64,000 nt of DNA, from NCBI RefSeq assembly GCF_002222635.1, contig NZ_CP022415.1:1674001-1738000 (forward strand), in the 5' to 3' direction. Positions 36,298 to 45,560 of this stretch are shown here, one piece after another. The first letter of the stretch is position 1, and every line of letters begins with the position of its first letter. The notes under the pieces were generated by a model. The model did not search any database, was not told where the DNA came from, and saw only the letters and a program-made list of their open reading frames with translations. Source of the DNA: Pseudosulfitobacter pseudonitzschiae. Its GTDB lineage: Bacteria > Pseudomonadota > Alphaproteobacteria > Rhodobacterales > Rhodobacteraceae. The position numbers and the translations under genes were made by a program.

Positions 36298-36503
36298 TTA
36301 TGCACCGATGGCCAGTCGCTGGCGGTCGTCCCCCGACAGCACACCGGGTTCGGGATCACACAGGACATAACCGCGCCCCCAGACCGTTTCGATATAGTTC
36401 TGCCCACCGGTCGCCGTGCTGAGCTTTTTGCGCAGTTTGCAAATGAACACGTCGATAATCTTCAACTCGGGCTCGTCCATGCCACCGTAAAGATGGTTCA
36501 AAA
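36298..36503 (-). pseudogene. ctrA: ctrA 3' fragment, cut off by the prophage
   Basis: Encodes the last 66 residues of the cell-cycle response regulator CtrA, including the DNA-recognition part of its winged helix ([20 protein letters not shown]) and the wing ([13 protein letters not shown]). It is in the same orientation as the N-terminal fragment at 56504-57029. Joining the two restores an apparently continuous CtrA of about 241 codons. Upstream of this fragment the frame closes at a TAA brought by the element, so it has no native start. Confidence 0.9.
36488..36503 (+). repeat. Left attachment-like direct repeat
   Basis: TAAAGAT-GG-TTCAAAA at the ctrA 3' junction. It matches the right copy at 56494-56509 in 14 of 16 positions. 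Confidence 0.6.
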
Positions 36504-36853
36504 TTTCTTAGCTTAGGCGCAGATTCAACGGCTTGTCTGCCAAAATTATACGGACAAAGCGAAAACAAAGTGCGAAACTTATACCGCTGGATCCAGCAGG
36601 TCACGCAATTGCACTAGGGCGTGTGGCCGAGATCATCAACACGATGTTCAAGACCAAATGAGAGCAGATATTTTGAGCGACGCCATGACAGAATGTATTC
36701 TGATCAGTGCTCAATTATAGGCGGAAAATCGTTGATGTCGGGTCGACGCAAGCAGATCTTTGCCTGCTTCACGTTTCCACGTGAAACTTCTGGAACCAAC
36801 TTTCTCACCTGCATGTTGGATTACTACTATTCAAAACAAACGAAGTGAAAAAA
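36504..36853. other. Left-end non-coding or decayed DNA of the element
   Basis: About 350 nt with no credible intact gene. A short open stretch ending at 36662 (reading GHAIALGRVAEIINTMFKTK before a stop) looks like the tail of a lost gene, but I cannot assign it. Confidence 0.35.
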
Positions 36854-37477
36854 ATGACACTCAGGACATTCATGGTGACAACTGCTGTGTCCGCGTTGAT
36901 CGCGAGTGGAGCGATTGCTCAGATCACCGGCACACCGAGCGCCGACCCGACTACGGCAACAGAACCGGCGATCGCCCCTAAATTCAGCTCAATCAGTGAA
37001 ATGACCGTAGGCAACATCATCGGAAAAAACGTTTATGATCCCAATGGTGATACAATTGGCGATATCGACTACATTATTGACCGTGACGGCGGAGCAAATG
37101 TAGTAGTCGGCGTCGGTGGCTTTCTCGGCCTTGGCGAATATACTGTTACTCTACCACTCGAAGATTTAACCTTTGACGCGGAGCAGCAGATGATAAAGCT
37201 GGATACGACGAAAGAAGCGCTGAAAGAGCGTCCGGAAATCGACGAAACTGAGCTTGAAAGCCTGCCGGATGACACACAGCTGGGTGAATTTTTGGCTAGT
37301 GCTGACACGACAGAAGACGCAGGTACGGCGTCCGAACCAGCAACTCGCGACGAGACATCAACGGATACCCCTGCTTCAGATGACGCAACCGCAGACACAG
37401 CTACCAAAGATGCTGATGCGACAGTCACGGACGATACCAATTCCATCGAAGAAACAAAGGACAAGCTGTCCGACTGA
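36854..37477 (+). CDS. Exported PRC-barrel domain protein
   Basis: A 207-residue protein with a signal peptide (LRTFMVTTAVSALIASGAIA). A PRC-barrel domain spans about residues 50-120 (MTVGNIIGKNVYDPNGDTIGDIDYIIDRDG...). The C-terminal tail is acidic and Thr/Ala-rich, of low complexity. PRC barrels are found in RNA-processing and photosynthetic proteins, and exported versions are common in Rhizobiales and Rhodobacterales without known roles. ATG 36854 is used; a GTG three codons upstream is possible. A terminator follows. Confidence 0.8.
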   Translation: MTLRTFMVTTAVSALIASGAIAQITGTPSADPTTATEPAIAPKFSSISEMTVGNIIGKNVYDPNGDTIGDIDYIIDRDGGANVVVGVGGFLGLGEYTVTLPLEDLTFDAEQQMIKLDTTKEALKERPEIDETELESLPDDTQLGEFLASADTTEDAGTASEPATRDETSTDTPASDDATADTATKDADATVTDDTNSIEETKDKLSD

Positions 37478-37488
37478 CCGAGGTAAGT

Positions 37489-37521
37489 AGCCCCCAAACC
37501 TTTAAGATTGGGGGCTGTTTT
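37489..37521 (+). terminator. Terminator of PRC-barrel gene
   Basis: The stem AGCCCCCAA/TTGGGGGCT is followed by GTTTT, 12 nt after the stop. Confidence 0.8.
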
Positions 37522-37700
37522 GAAAGACGAGTCCCAGATTTTCACCTGAACCATTTGGTCAATACGTCTGACCACCGCAGGCATAACTCCGCCTACCTCT
37601 GGCTGCCGTTGAGGAACCAATCCACTCTAACAGACGTTGTGCTCTCATATTCGCTAAGAGCATTTTGGCTCGCAGCATAAAATTAGAAGTGGACTCAACA

Positions 37701-38228
37701 ATGTTAGATTCTCTCAAGATAATCGGACTTGCAACTGGAGTGAGCGTTGCAATGTGGTGTTCGGCGGCTGCGGCTCAGGAACAAGTGGAATTCTCGGACA
37801 TCAATGTCGAAGCTTCAATGTCAGCTGCTACAAACAGCAACGCCTTGCAGGTCTTCCCAGAAATCGAAGCTGACCTGCAGACAGCCATAGCCTCTCGCGT
37901 ACTGACAAGTGATGATGCAAGTGACCCCACAATCCGCATCGATATTCGTCAAATTTCCCTGAACGGCAATCCGATGCTGGTTGGCTCCAACGATTTCAAT
38001 GAAATCCAAGGGGTGGTGGATATTTCTGACCCAAATAACGATATCGGCGGTCAAAGCTTCCCAGTCAACATTGCAGCATATGCAGCAGACCAAGCCATAC
38101 CAGAGGGATATGTGGTAATCGCCCCCTCACAGAGCGATTTTTATACAGCGATGATTAACGGCTTTGCAGATTCCGTTGTAGCAGAAGTCGAAAAGTTGAA
38201 CCCAGCCACATCTGGCGGCAAGAATTAA
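37701..38228 (+). CDS. Exported protein of unknown function
   Basis: A 175-residue protein starting MLDSLKIIGLATGVSVAMW, a signal peptide ending near AAAAQE. The mature part is acidic with no motif I recognise (VFPEIEADLQTAIASRVL, DIRQISLNGNPMLVG). It may be periplasmic. It lies 180 nt after the terminator of the PRC-barrel gene, so it has its own transcription unit. Confidence 0.65.
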   Translation: MLDSLKIIGLATGVSVAMWCSAAAAQEQVEFSDINVEASMSAATNSNALQVFPEIEADLQTAIASRVLTSDDASDPTIRIDIRQISLNGNPMLVGSNDFNEIQGVVDISDPNNDIGGQSFPVNIAAYAADQAIPEGYVVIAPSQSDFYTAMINGFADSVVAEVEKLNPATSGGKN

Positions 38229-38251
38229 CTTTCACCTAATTTTTACACGAA

Positions 38252-38276
38252 TGGTCGTCGCTGGTTGCGGCGACCA
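38252..38276 (+). terminator. Hairpin after exported-protein gene
   Basis: The stem TGGTCGTCGC/GCGGCGACCA (one G-T pair) lies 24 nt after the stop, with only a poor T tract. It is a possible terminator. Confidence 0.4.
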
Positions 38277-38469
38277 CTTGCGTTTGTAAAGGCACCGTCC
38301 TCCCGGTTTCTTCGGTGGAAACGAGCAGACAGCTGCCCTATTGAGTTGAAAATTAAACAAAACTGCATCTATTTAGCTTTCAGCATATCAAGACTTAGAG
38401 TCTCTACTTGAGGGGTTCGGGGGGGTTACTTAAAGCTCGTCAGAAAGATCGTTGAGGCATATTATTCTT

Positions 38470-39402
38470 ATGGATATCACCCTGATCAAGACATTTATCG
38501 AAGTCGCCAACACCGGCTCGTTCGTCGCGGCGCGGGGTCGGCTCTTCGTGACGCAATCTGCTATCAGCCTACGTATTCAACGTCTCGAGGACAGTCTGGG
38601 TCACCAACTGTTCACTCGGTCAAAGGCTGGGGCGGTACTCACAGCCGAGGGTCAGCAATTTGAACCCTATGCCCTGAGTCTTCTAAAAATCTGGGAAGAG
38701 TCCCGTCAAAAAATCTCCATTCCGGATGGCTACAAGAGAGCAATCAGTATCGGTGCACAATATTCACTCTGGCCAGGGTTAGGATTTCGCTGGCTGGATT
38801 CTCTCCAAACTGAAATGCCAGAATTGAGTATCCATGCAGAAGTAGGTTCGCCAGACCGTATCACACGTTTTCTGGTCGAGGGCATCGTGCAGGCAGCACT
38901 ACTTTATACACCCCAACTGCGCCCCGGGTTGATCGTGGAACCGGCCTTGGATGATGAGTTGATCCTAGTGGCCTCTTATCCGGACGCAAGCTTGGAAAGG
39001 CTATTGGGATATGTGTCCGTAGATTGGGGGCCTGAGTTCACCCATGCGCTTGCGTTCGCGCTCCCCCATTTGATAGATTCTGGCCGCTCCATGGCGTTGG
39101 GGGCGCTTACAATGGAATATGTCGTCAACCGGTGTGCATCTGCATTTCTGCCCGCAAGGTCGGTAAAAAGATATCTGGACAATGGAAAGCTCCACCTTGT
39201 GGCAGATGCGCCACGATTTCCTTACCCGTCTTGGGTGGTCTTGCGGGCAGACTTAACTCCGGATCTTGCAGAGCTAGCCGGACGGACGTTGAAGGCCGTA
39301 GTGCAGGGTGCTGAAAAGGCTCAGGAATCGCTCTTGGGTGAACTGGATCTCATGGAAGGCTATGAACCTGTCCCCAAAGTTAATTTTAAAGACAAGAAAT
39401 AG
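38470..39402 (+). CDS. LysR-family transcriptional regulator
   Basis: A 310-residue regulator. The N-terminal winged helix (MDITLIKTFIEVANTGSFVAARGRLFVTQSAISLRIQRLEDSLG) is classic LysR. The effector domain follows but is diverged from the common LysR_substrate pattern. The start at 38470 fits the family, although the ribosome site is weak; a TTG at 38452 is possible. Its target may be the outer-membrane protein gene 122 nt downstream. Confidence 0.88.
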   Translation: MDITLIKTFIEVANTGSFVAARGRLFVTQSAISLRIQRLEDSLGHQLFTRSKAGAVLTAEGQQFEPYALSLLKIWEESRQKISIPDGYKRAISIGAQYSLWPGLGFRWLDSLQTEMPELSIHAEVGSPDRITRFLVEGIVQAALLYTPQLRPGLIVEPALDDELILVASYPDASLERLLGYVSVDWGPEFTHALAFALPHLIDSGRSMALGALTMEYVVNRCASAFLPARSVKRYLDNGKLHLVADAPRFPYPSWVVLRADLTPDLAELAGRTLKAVVQGAEKAQESLLGELDLMEGYEPVPKVNFKDKK

Positions 39403-39524
39403 TCGCTTTATCTATAAACAATCCGAATTATCCTCATGTATCGGTGGGTGATAAATCCAAACCTAGCAGCAATGCTTTCGAACCAAATACGGTTCGGATC
39501 ACTTCTATTGGGAAGGATTGTCCC

Positions 39525-40379
39525 ATGAAAATGCTCACAAAAATTGCCACTGCCTCTGCACTGGCTCTGATCATTGCTAATCCTGCAATGGCACAAAGCA
39601 CTGTGACAGGTGTCACCGGTCTGAACGATCAGATAGACGACGTCACTACTCAAGTTGAACGTGACCAACGAAACGGCAATGACGCAGACCGCTTTGGCCC
39701 GAATGGTGTCGCAGAAGGTTGGCGCGGCTCGTTCGCCCTAACTGCCTCGGGCACCTCCGGCAATACCGATAATGGGGAATTGGCTGGTGCGGGCCGTCTC
39801 ACTTACGGAGTAGGTGATTGGAGCCACCTTATTGGGTTCGCGGTCGAATACGGCGAAGCAAACGGCACGAAGAACGAAGAAAAGTTCTTTGGCACCTACG
39901 AGGCCAGCCGTTACTTTACACCGGAATTCTACATGTTCGGGATTGGCCGCTTCCAGTATGATGGCCTGTTGACCAACAACACCGGGGCAATCCTGCCCGG
40001 CTCGGAAACCGATGCGTTCCTTGGCTTTGGTCCGGGCTACCGGGTGCTGAGCGAGCCGAACCAGACTTGGCGTGTTCAAGCAGGCCCTGGCGCGCGTTAT
40101 TATAAAGACGCGACTGGCGTGTCTGACACTGAGGTTGGTTTCATCGTGTCCTCGCGTTATTTTTACGCGCTTACTGATACGGTTTCATTCACCAATGATA
40201 CCGACGTACTTGGTTCTGACACAAACACGATTGTCTCGAACGATGCTGGTCTCAATTTTAAAGTATCGAACAACCTGTCTACACGCTTGAGCTACCGCAC
40301 CGACTATAATACCGACCCGACAGCCGGTCTGAAATCTACAGACAACACTCTTGGCGTTTCGCTTGTGATGGGGTTCTAA
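39525..40379 (+). CDS. DUF481-family outer-membrane protein
   Basis: A 284-residue protein with a signal peptide (MKMLTKIATASALALIIANP, cleavage after AMA). WRGSFALTASGTSGNTDNGELAGAGRLTYGVGDWSH is the DUF481 (YdiY-like) start, and the chain ends GVSLVMGF with the terminal Phe of barrels. The start follows GGAAGGA. The family is thought to be salt- or acid-inducible in E. coli; the role here is unknown. A terminator follows. Confidence 0.85.
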   Translation: MKMLTKIATASALALIIANPAMAQSTVTGVTGLNDQIDDVTTQVERDQRNGNDADRFGPNGVAEGWRGSFALTASGTSGNTDNGELAGAGRLTYGVGDWSHLIGFAVEYGEANGTKNEEKFFGTYEASRYFTPEFYMFGIGRFQYDGLLTNNTGAILPGSETDAFLGFGPGYRVLSEPNQTWRVQAGPGARYYKDATGVSDTEVGFIVSSRYFYALTDTVSFTNDTDVLGSDTNTIVSNDAGLNFKVSNNLSTRLSYRTDYNTDPTAGLKSTDNTLGVSLVMGF

Positions 40380-40432
40380 ATCAGACGAATTCCTTGGGTG
40401 GGATTTACCTCGCGCCGCCCAAGGGCAATCTG

Positions 40433-40463
40433 AACAGGGAATGGGGATACCATTCCCTGTTTC
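40433..40463 (+). terminator. Terminator of DUF481 gene
   Basis: The perfect 11-bp stem ACAGGGAATGG/CCATTCCCTGT is followed by TTTC. Confidence 0.8.
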
Positions 40464-40669
40464 TGTCTGTGCGCTCGCCTTTGTTGATGACGTGGAACGC
40501 CAACCCATTCTTCATAAACTTACGCAATGCGTCATTTTCACGGCTTTGAAGATATACCCCACGTGGGCATTGACCTGCCCCGCCGATCAGATGCAGGTTG
40601 TTGACCAAGGATCAGGTCAGAGGCTGTATTGTCTGGCCCCGATAAGTTCTGGGGCGCCAGGCGCCGACA

Positions 40670-40875
40670 GGCGGCGCGCTTCATCCCATCGACGAAGACA
40701 TCAACCGGATCATAGCCAAGCTGCGGGCTCGGGTCGAGCTTCCCTTCCGCGCACTCAAGCGCCAGTTCAGCTACATCAAGACCCGCTATCGGGGTCTGGC
40801 GAAGAACCGCGCGAGCTGTTCACGCTGTTCGCCCTTGGCAACCTGTTCCTCGTCCGACGAAAGCTGATGGCATAA
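40670..40875 (+). pseudogene. IS5-type transposase C-terminal remnant, frameshifted
   Basis: The end of an IS5-family transposase is readable: HPIDEDINRIIAKLRARVEL, then ALKRQFSYIKTRYRGLAKNR, then a one-base deletion near 40810 and, in another frame, ELFTLFALGNLFLVRRKLMA and stop. The catalytic DDE domain upstream is absent. It is a dead insertion-sequence scar inside the element. Confidence 0.75.
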
Positions 40876-41055
40876 GGTGGGCTCTGCCCAAAATCAGCCG
40901 TTGAGCGCGTCAGGGCTGCCAATTCTGGCATTCCCAGCGCGAAGTCAGGCCCCACCCGCAAAATCAAAGCCCGATTGATCCGAAGTCAGCGCAGCCGAAG
41001 CAGTAGATCAGACGCTCCCTAACACTACCTGAACTACGCCAACCCTCCTGTAAGG

Positions 41056-42051
41056 TTAAGAAATTGAAGTATTGCGTGCGCGAGAGATTGTTTCATTTGG
41101 ATGTTCATCAAACTTCCGGGCGTACGCCTGAGAAAACCGACCCAAATGTGTAATCCCACATTCATAAGCTATTGTTGAAACTTGGTCTTGGGGATGCGGA
41201 TCACACAGTCGACGATGTGCATACTCAATTCGAGTATCTGCAATCATTTGCCGTATTGTTATACCATACGTTTTTCTAAATGCTGTCTGAAGACTTCTCA
41301 CTCCCATTCCAATATCTCTTGCAATTTCAGCTACACGCAGCGGTTCATGAAATTTTTCACGGATAAACGCCTCTACTAGCTTCGCTCTCTCGACGTCGCG
41401 AGAACTAGCAACTTGGGAATAATCCGAGATCGTTAAATGAAAAATAGCGTCTTTAACACACTCTTCAAGCAGGATTTCCATGCCCTCTAGATATCGTTCA
41501 GTAGGAACAACAGGAGACCCTGGACTCAACTCATCAGAAAGCAACTGCAAATATCGTACTAGACGATAGTTATGCGCATCACTAAAACGCAGTTCCATCC
41601 CATATGGAAGAATTTCAAGCAACTCTCCAGAAATTAAGCCTTCAGAGTCTCTATCTGAATAGAGATCTTTAGAAAACTGGAACACCAAACATTGACAAAA
41701 TTCATCATTAAGCGGATCCACAACAGACCAGCGATCGCAAGGGCGACTTAAAAGGGCACTCTTCCCAGAGTTGGCCCAGACTTCTGAACCTGCAACCCGA
41801 ATTCCAACACGCCCGTTGAGCGGGAGGAGAAGCGCACCTGTGTCGTGCACACTAATCTCTATTTCGTGGCCTGTAGAAAACAGCCTAGTCAAACGAAACC
41901 CAGATTTAGGAAGAGCTATTGACTCTTCGGTCAATTTTGTGCGGTCCGAAATAAATCTAAATTTCTTAGCCTTTCCGAACATGGGACTATCCCAAGCATT
42001 CGCAAGTGTATCAATAGTCGACGAAGTGTGAAAAAGTCCAGCCAAAATCAT
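41056..42051 (-). CDS. AraC-family regulator (AT-rich)
   Basis: A protein of up to 331 residues. The C-terminal 100 residues contain two helix-turn-helix units (LRVAEIARDIGMGVRSLQTAFRKTYG and VSTIAYECGITHLGRFSQAYARKF), as in AraC/XylS regulators. The N-terminal half is a cupin-like effector domain of the AraC_binding_2 kind. The DNA is distinctly AT-rich compared with the core genome. The start is uncertain: GGGAG abuts ATG 42051, and Met24 is an alternative. It lies downstream of the Hint operon on the same strand. Confidence 0.85.
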   Translation of the reverse strand: MILAGLFHTSSTIDTLANAWDSPMFGKAKKFRFISDRTKLTEESIALPKSGFRLTRLFSTGHEIEISVHDTGALLLPLNGRVGIRVAGSEVWANSGKSALLSRPCDRWSVVDPLNDEFCQCLVFQFSKDLYSDRDSEGLISGELLEILPYGMELRFSDAHNYRLVRYLQLLSDELSPGSPVVPTERYLEGMEILLEECVKDAIFHLTISDYSQVASSRDVERAKLVEAFIREKFHEPLRVAEIARDIGMGVRSLQTAFRKTYGITIRQMIADTRIEYAHRRLCDPHPQDQVSTIAYECGITHLGRFSQAYARKFDEHPNETISRARNTSIS

Positions 42052-42340
42052 CTCCCATCAACGAACATAGGCAACTCAGGATCCAAGCCAATTCTCCGCA
42101 AGGCTTTGACTTAATTGAAAGATTGCCCTCTGCACAGATCAACAAGACATATTGTATTCTGAGTATAATGTAGTACACCTAACTGGAGAGTAAAGTGCGG
42201 AACTACAAGAAATAAAATTGAAAAGTAAAACATCTCCACTCTCCGTATTTCATATATATAATAACTTCAGGCTTCGATCGCCTTCCCCTATAAGGCCAAA
42301 CTTGACACAATAAACTTCAAACTACACACCCTAGATAGTT
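42052..42340. other. AT-rich intergenic region
   Basis: 289 nt of AT-rich DNA between the Hint operon and the AraC gene. It presumably holds the AraC promoter. No clear gene or terminator is seen. Confidence 0.4.
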
Positions 42341-42481
42341 TTATGAAGTTCGACATATAACGAACAGAATAGATAATATCGAGACGATATAGATAAAAAG
42401 GGATGCGAGAAAGGGTGCTCCCATAGCAATCGAGAAGGACACCAAAGACGTCAATGCAAGAAATGACAAAAGGTATTCCAT
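42341..42481 (-). CDS. 46-residue membrane peptide, third gene of the Hint operon
   Basis: A short open frame starting 9 nt after the degenerate-Hint gene stop, with AAGGA 12 nt before the ATG. The product, MEYLLSFLALTSLVSFSIAM then GAPFLASLFIYIVSILSILF, is almost wholly hydrophobic with two short or one long membrane segment and a tail of VICRTS. Such peptides can be holin-like toxins, immunity peptides or membrane partners; I cannot choose. It is too short for many gene finders. Confidence 0.5.
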   Translation of the reverse strand: MEYLLSFLALTSLVSFSIAMGAPFLASLFIYIVSILSILFVICRTS

Positions 42482-42490
42482 CCCTAAACG

Positions 42491-42964
42491 CTATCCTTTC
42501 TTATTAATAACAGCCATATCAGATGAGAGGGATTTTAAAATTAGCCCTTCGACACCGATCATAGCTCCTTCTGATAAGGCCACCTCGAAATACTCTATAT
42601 ATGGATAGGGATATTCTTCCGTTAAGATTCCATGCGTCCAAAGGTCTGATGCACGCACCCACTCACATACCTTATATCTGATGCGTGGCTTTCGAATCGC
42701 TATCAAAATCTCTTGACTAGCGCTTACTATGACACTGCTATAAGGAATCTTAGATCCAATCGCGCCCATTGGAATAACTACTGGTCGATATTTCGCTGTC
42801 CAATCAGATAACAATTCAGTGAAAATTGAATTTTTCCTCGTATATTGGATAGGGCATAACTTTTCAGACAATGGAGCTAACACGTACTCACCAGCACAAA
42901 GTTTTTGAACTGACCGCGCACCTCTGTCTGAATCGATCATCACCTTAGAGCCTTGCGCAATCAC
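42491..42964 (-). CDS. Degenerate Hint-like protein
   Basis: A 157-residue protein whose order of elements copies a Hint_2 domain: MIDSDRGARSVQKLCAGEYV (start block), YRPVVIPMGAIGSKIPYSSVIVSASQEILI (mid block) and EYFEVALSEGAMIGVEGLILKSL (end block). The catalytic residues are missing: there is no Cys at the start block, and the usual S-x-Q-H-R is SASQE. Its ATG overlaps the upstream Hint gene stop (ATGA). I infer an inactive paralogue, perhaps a partner or regulator of the active protein. Confidence 0.6.
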   Translation of the reverse strand: MIAQGSKVMIDSDRGARSVQKLCAGEYVLAPLSEKLCPIQYTRKNSIFTELLSDWTAKYRPVVIPMGAIGSKIPYSSVIVSASQEILIAIRKPRIRYKVCEWVRASDLWTHGILTEEYPYPYIEYFEVALSEGAMIGVEGLILKSLSSDMAVINKKG

Positions 42965-44151
42965 GAGCGTGCTCCCTGAAAAAGAAAATCGCTCCCAAGG
43001 TTATTGAAGGTGTGGTGTTTCTCAACCGAAACTAGTGAACGATTGTGTTTTTTATGTCGCCTGATCAAGTTTGAAATAAACGACTGCTTCTGAATTACTA
43101 GACGTGCGCTATTCTGAAGCCCAGTCTCAGGTAAAAGTTCAGGGAAAAGGAGAGAGATTTCACTAATTTGCTCGGAAGATAGCGTTTTAAGAGTTTCGAC
43201 TCCTAAGTATAAACTTTCTGTTATCGCACCATTGCTAAAAACAAGGGCATGACTGTCAAGCAGAATGTGATAGTACTCCACCTCAGTGAGAGATGTATCA
43301 ATTTCCACTCCAGAATACTCAACTAGCTTTTTTGCAGGAACAAGAATTTCATTTTCACCAAACATATTTTTTGAAATTTGCGAAGATATGTAAATACGAT
43401 GTTGCTGCGAAACATATAAATCTTTACCAGGCATTCCTTTACCAATAGTATCTTTCTTAATTGTTACAGGGTACAGGCTTGGGTTTCTTTTTAGAGTTTC
43501 TGCGTCGACCTTTGTTGAAGCAATCCATTCTAGTTTTTGGTACCCCGAATCCAACGTAAGAACGAAATCACCAACTTTTAAATTTTCAACCTCAACCTCA
43601 CCTTCTAGTGTCTTAATGAACGTCCCCTTGGCAAAACAGACCATCGGATAGTCATCTTCCAAAGCGTTGCTTGTGCTTCGCGCGTTTACTTGGCTTATAA
43701 ACTCAGTGATTTCAATTGATGCAATCTTATCAAGCGCATAATCTTCTCCACCAGGTCCGTCTGAGCCTTCGAACACTTTCTGAATGGCATTATCATGAAG
43801 ACGAAATATTAGCTTCTTATCACTAGGGCCCACGCCTGGATTATCCGGATCGTCAACTAATCGCATCACCATAATTTGTGTTTGTAAAGTGGTACCGTCG
43901 GCATAGGTAATCAGTGCATCATAAGACCAATGATGCGATATATTGTAGGTCTCCCCATCGAACGCCACACCATCGTTGGTATGACTGGTGCCTGTTGATG
44001 TACTCCCAACGGAACCGTTCTCATCACCATCCCGATATATCACTCGACTATATGTAGGATCGCTTTGAAATTTGTATCCAATTAGGTTCTCTGGTGAGTT
44101 CGGCGCAAGTCCCCGGTCGGTAACCCAAGCCCACGAATGTTGCTGTGCCAT
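42961..44151 (-). CDS. Hint-domain protein (Hint_2 type)
   Basis: A 396-residue protein with a Hedgehog/intein-type Hint domain at about residues 170-340. It starts CFAKGTFIKTLEGEVEVENLKVGDFVLTLD, keeps the catalytic Cys and the block YVSQQHRIYIS, and ends YYHILLDSHALVFSNGAITESLYLG. The N-terminal 170 residues are variable and Gly/Asp-rich, as in secreted Rhodobacterales proteins. Hint domains self-cleave; Hint_2 proteins usually lack the full C-terminal splicing site. The ribosome site GGAG lies 9 nt upstream. The DNA is AT-rich, suggesting recent transfer. Confidence 0.82.
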   Translation of the reverse strand: MAQQHSWAWVTDRGLAPNSPENLIGYKFQSDPTYSRVIYRDGDENGSVGSTSTGTSHTNDGVAFDGETYNISHHWSYDALITYADGTTLQTQIMVMRLVDDPDNPGVGPSDKKLIFRLHDNAIQKVFEGSDGPGGEDYALDKIASIEITEFISQVNARSTSNALEDDYPMVCFAKGTFIKTLEGEVEVENLKVGDFVLTLDSGYQKLEWIASTKVDAETLKRNPSLYPVTIKKDTIGKGMPGKDLYVSQQHRIYISSQISKNMFGENEILVPAKKLVEYSGVEIDTSLTEVEYYHILLDSHALVFSNGAITESLYLGVETLKTLSSEQISEISLLFPELLPETGLQNSARLVIQKQSFISNLIRRHKKHNRSLVSVEKHHTFNNLGSDFLFQGARS

Positions 44152-44495
44152 TTAAACTACTCCAGAATCCATACCCGATTTTGCACTAATCTATTGATAA
44201 GGATCATCACTTGAGTTTTGGCAAGTAAGTAGGTTTTGTTTTACATGTTTCGGATAGCAATGTTCGCTCTGTGGATATTCACTCAATCAGTGGTTGTTGA
44301 AGAAGCTTTCAATTTTATGTTTCTTATTAAGTGATCTGTGTTTGGGCCAGCCACCTCAATGAAGCTGTGCTGTCGCTTCCCTCACGCACAACGCGCTCTT
44401 TACCCACAGCCCGCGTCATGCCCCTGCACCACGGCGGTCCGCCCGTTGAGACTACAAATTTGGATATTGACGCCCACCCGGCTGCCGACTGCCCC
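44152..44495. other. Intergenic region with gene-tail repeat
   Basis: 344 nt containing the promoter of the Hint operon (reverse) and repeat copy A. No gene is seen. Confidence 0.4.
44403..44445 (+). repeat. Gene-tail repeat, copy A
   Basis: About 43 nt, closely similar to copy D at the 3' end of the spanin-like gene. On the reverse strand it reads TAVVQGHDAGCG before a stop. Confidence 0.6.
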
Positions 44496-45306
44496 CTAAA
44501 TCAATCCCGTCACAATCTCACGGTTTGACACCAGCAGCTCGCGCGCCACTTTGGCCGACTGCGCGGAGATGGTGTACTTGAGCTGAACCTCCTCGAGGTG
44601 GAACTGCCCAAACACGTCGCGGATCTCCGGCGTGTCGTTGATCGACAAAACAAATGCACCCTCTATCTCAGCCAGCGCTTCGCCCATCACCTCGAACTGC
44701 GACCGGTCGAACATGCCTTTGCCATAGTCGTTTTCACCGCCGAAGTAGGGTGGGGTCGAGATAGAACAGGGATTTGGGTCCGTCATAGCGACGGATCACA
44801 TCAAGCCAGTCCAGGTTTTCAAAGACGACCGCTTCCAGCCGCGAGTGCGCGGCGTCCAGCAGCGGTTCGAGCTTGGACAGGCTGAAGCGTGCGTGGCCGT
44901 TGCTGACGCCAAACACACCACCAAGCTGGCCGCCGAATGCCAACCGCTGCAGGTAGATGAACCGTGCGGCCCGTTCCAGATCAGTCAGCGTGTCGGGCTG
45001 GCATTGCCGCAGGCGTTCGAACTCGCGGCGTGACGCCACCTGGAAACGCAGCATGTCCAGAAACTGCGGATAATGACGCTGCAGGATCCGGAACAGGTTG
45101 GTGATTTCGCCGTTCAGGTCGTTCATCACCTCCAGCTTGGGCCGCCATGCGCGCCGCAGGAACACACCACCCATGCCCACGAAGGGCTCGATGTAGGCAG
45201 CGTGCTCGATGCGGTCGATCCGCGCGATGATCTTTTGGTGCAGGGCCTTCTTTCCTCCAAGCCAAGGGGCAACAGGTGCGGCTGCAGAAACTCTCGTCAT
45301 TGTCAT
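44496..45306 (-). pseudogene. DNA adenine methylase (D12 class), frameshifted in DPPY
   Basis: The first part (from 45306) has the SAM motif VAPWLGGKKAL and IEPFVGMGGVFLRR of Dam-like enzymes. The frame then breaks exactly at the catalytic motif: it reads DPTLLRR and stops. One extra C in the CCCC run (44752-44755 on the forward strand) moves DPPYFGG into another frame, which continues to 44496. Phage-borne adenine methyltransferases protect or regulate phage DNA. As written it is inactive; a sequencing error at the homopolymer cannot be excluded. Confidence 0.82.
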
Positions 45307-45425
45307 GTTTTATGATTCCGGATTAGACGTGCCCCACTCTCGCGGGAGTCGGGCGACATAATCCTTCTCGGATGTCGGCGCAGCTGGTCTCCAAACTAGG
45401 CTGCGTGGTGGCGCATAGCGTCACC

Positions 45426-45449
45426 CCCGCCCGTGACGGGCGGGTTTTC
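45426..45449 (+). terminator. Orphan terminator-like hairpin
   Basis: The stem CCCGCCCG/CGGGCGGG is followed by TTTTC. The T run is on the forward strand, but no forward gene lies upstream, so it may remain from a lost gene. Confidence 0.6.
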
Positions 45450-45470
45450 TTCCGGCGACGGTCAGCCACC

Positions 45471-45560
45471 GGTCAAATCTTTTGAAGGCCCACAGGCTGT
45501 GGATCAGGGCTTACGCATACCCCGCATCATGCCGTAGCACCACGGCGGTCCCTGCCCGCC
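45471..45560 (+). repeat. Gene-tail repeat, copy B (long form)
   Basis: A 90-nt relative of copy D, sharing GCTGTGGATCAGGGCT and the CACGGCGGTCCCTGCC end. On the reverse strand it reads RAGTAVVLRHDAGYA before a stop. Confidence 0.65.

Noticed and set aside
36621-36848. 75-codon forward frame at the left end of the element
   Set aside because: No ribosome site and an odd Cys/Arg composition; it looks like decayed DNA.
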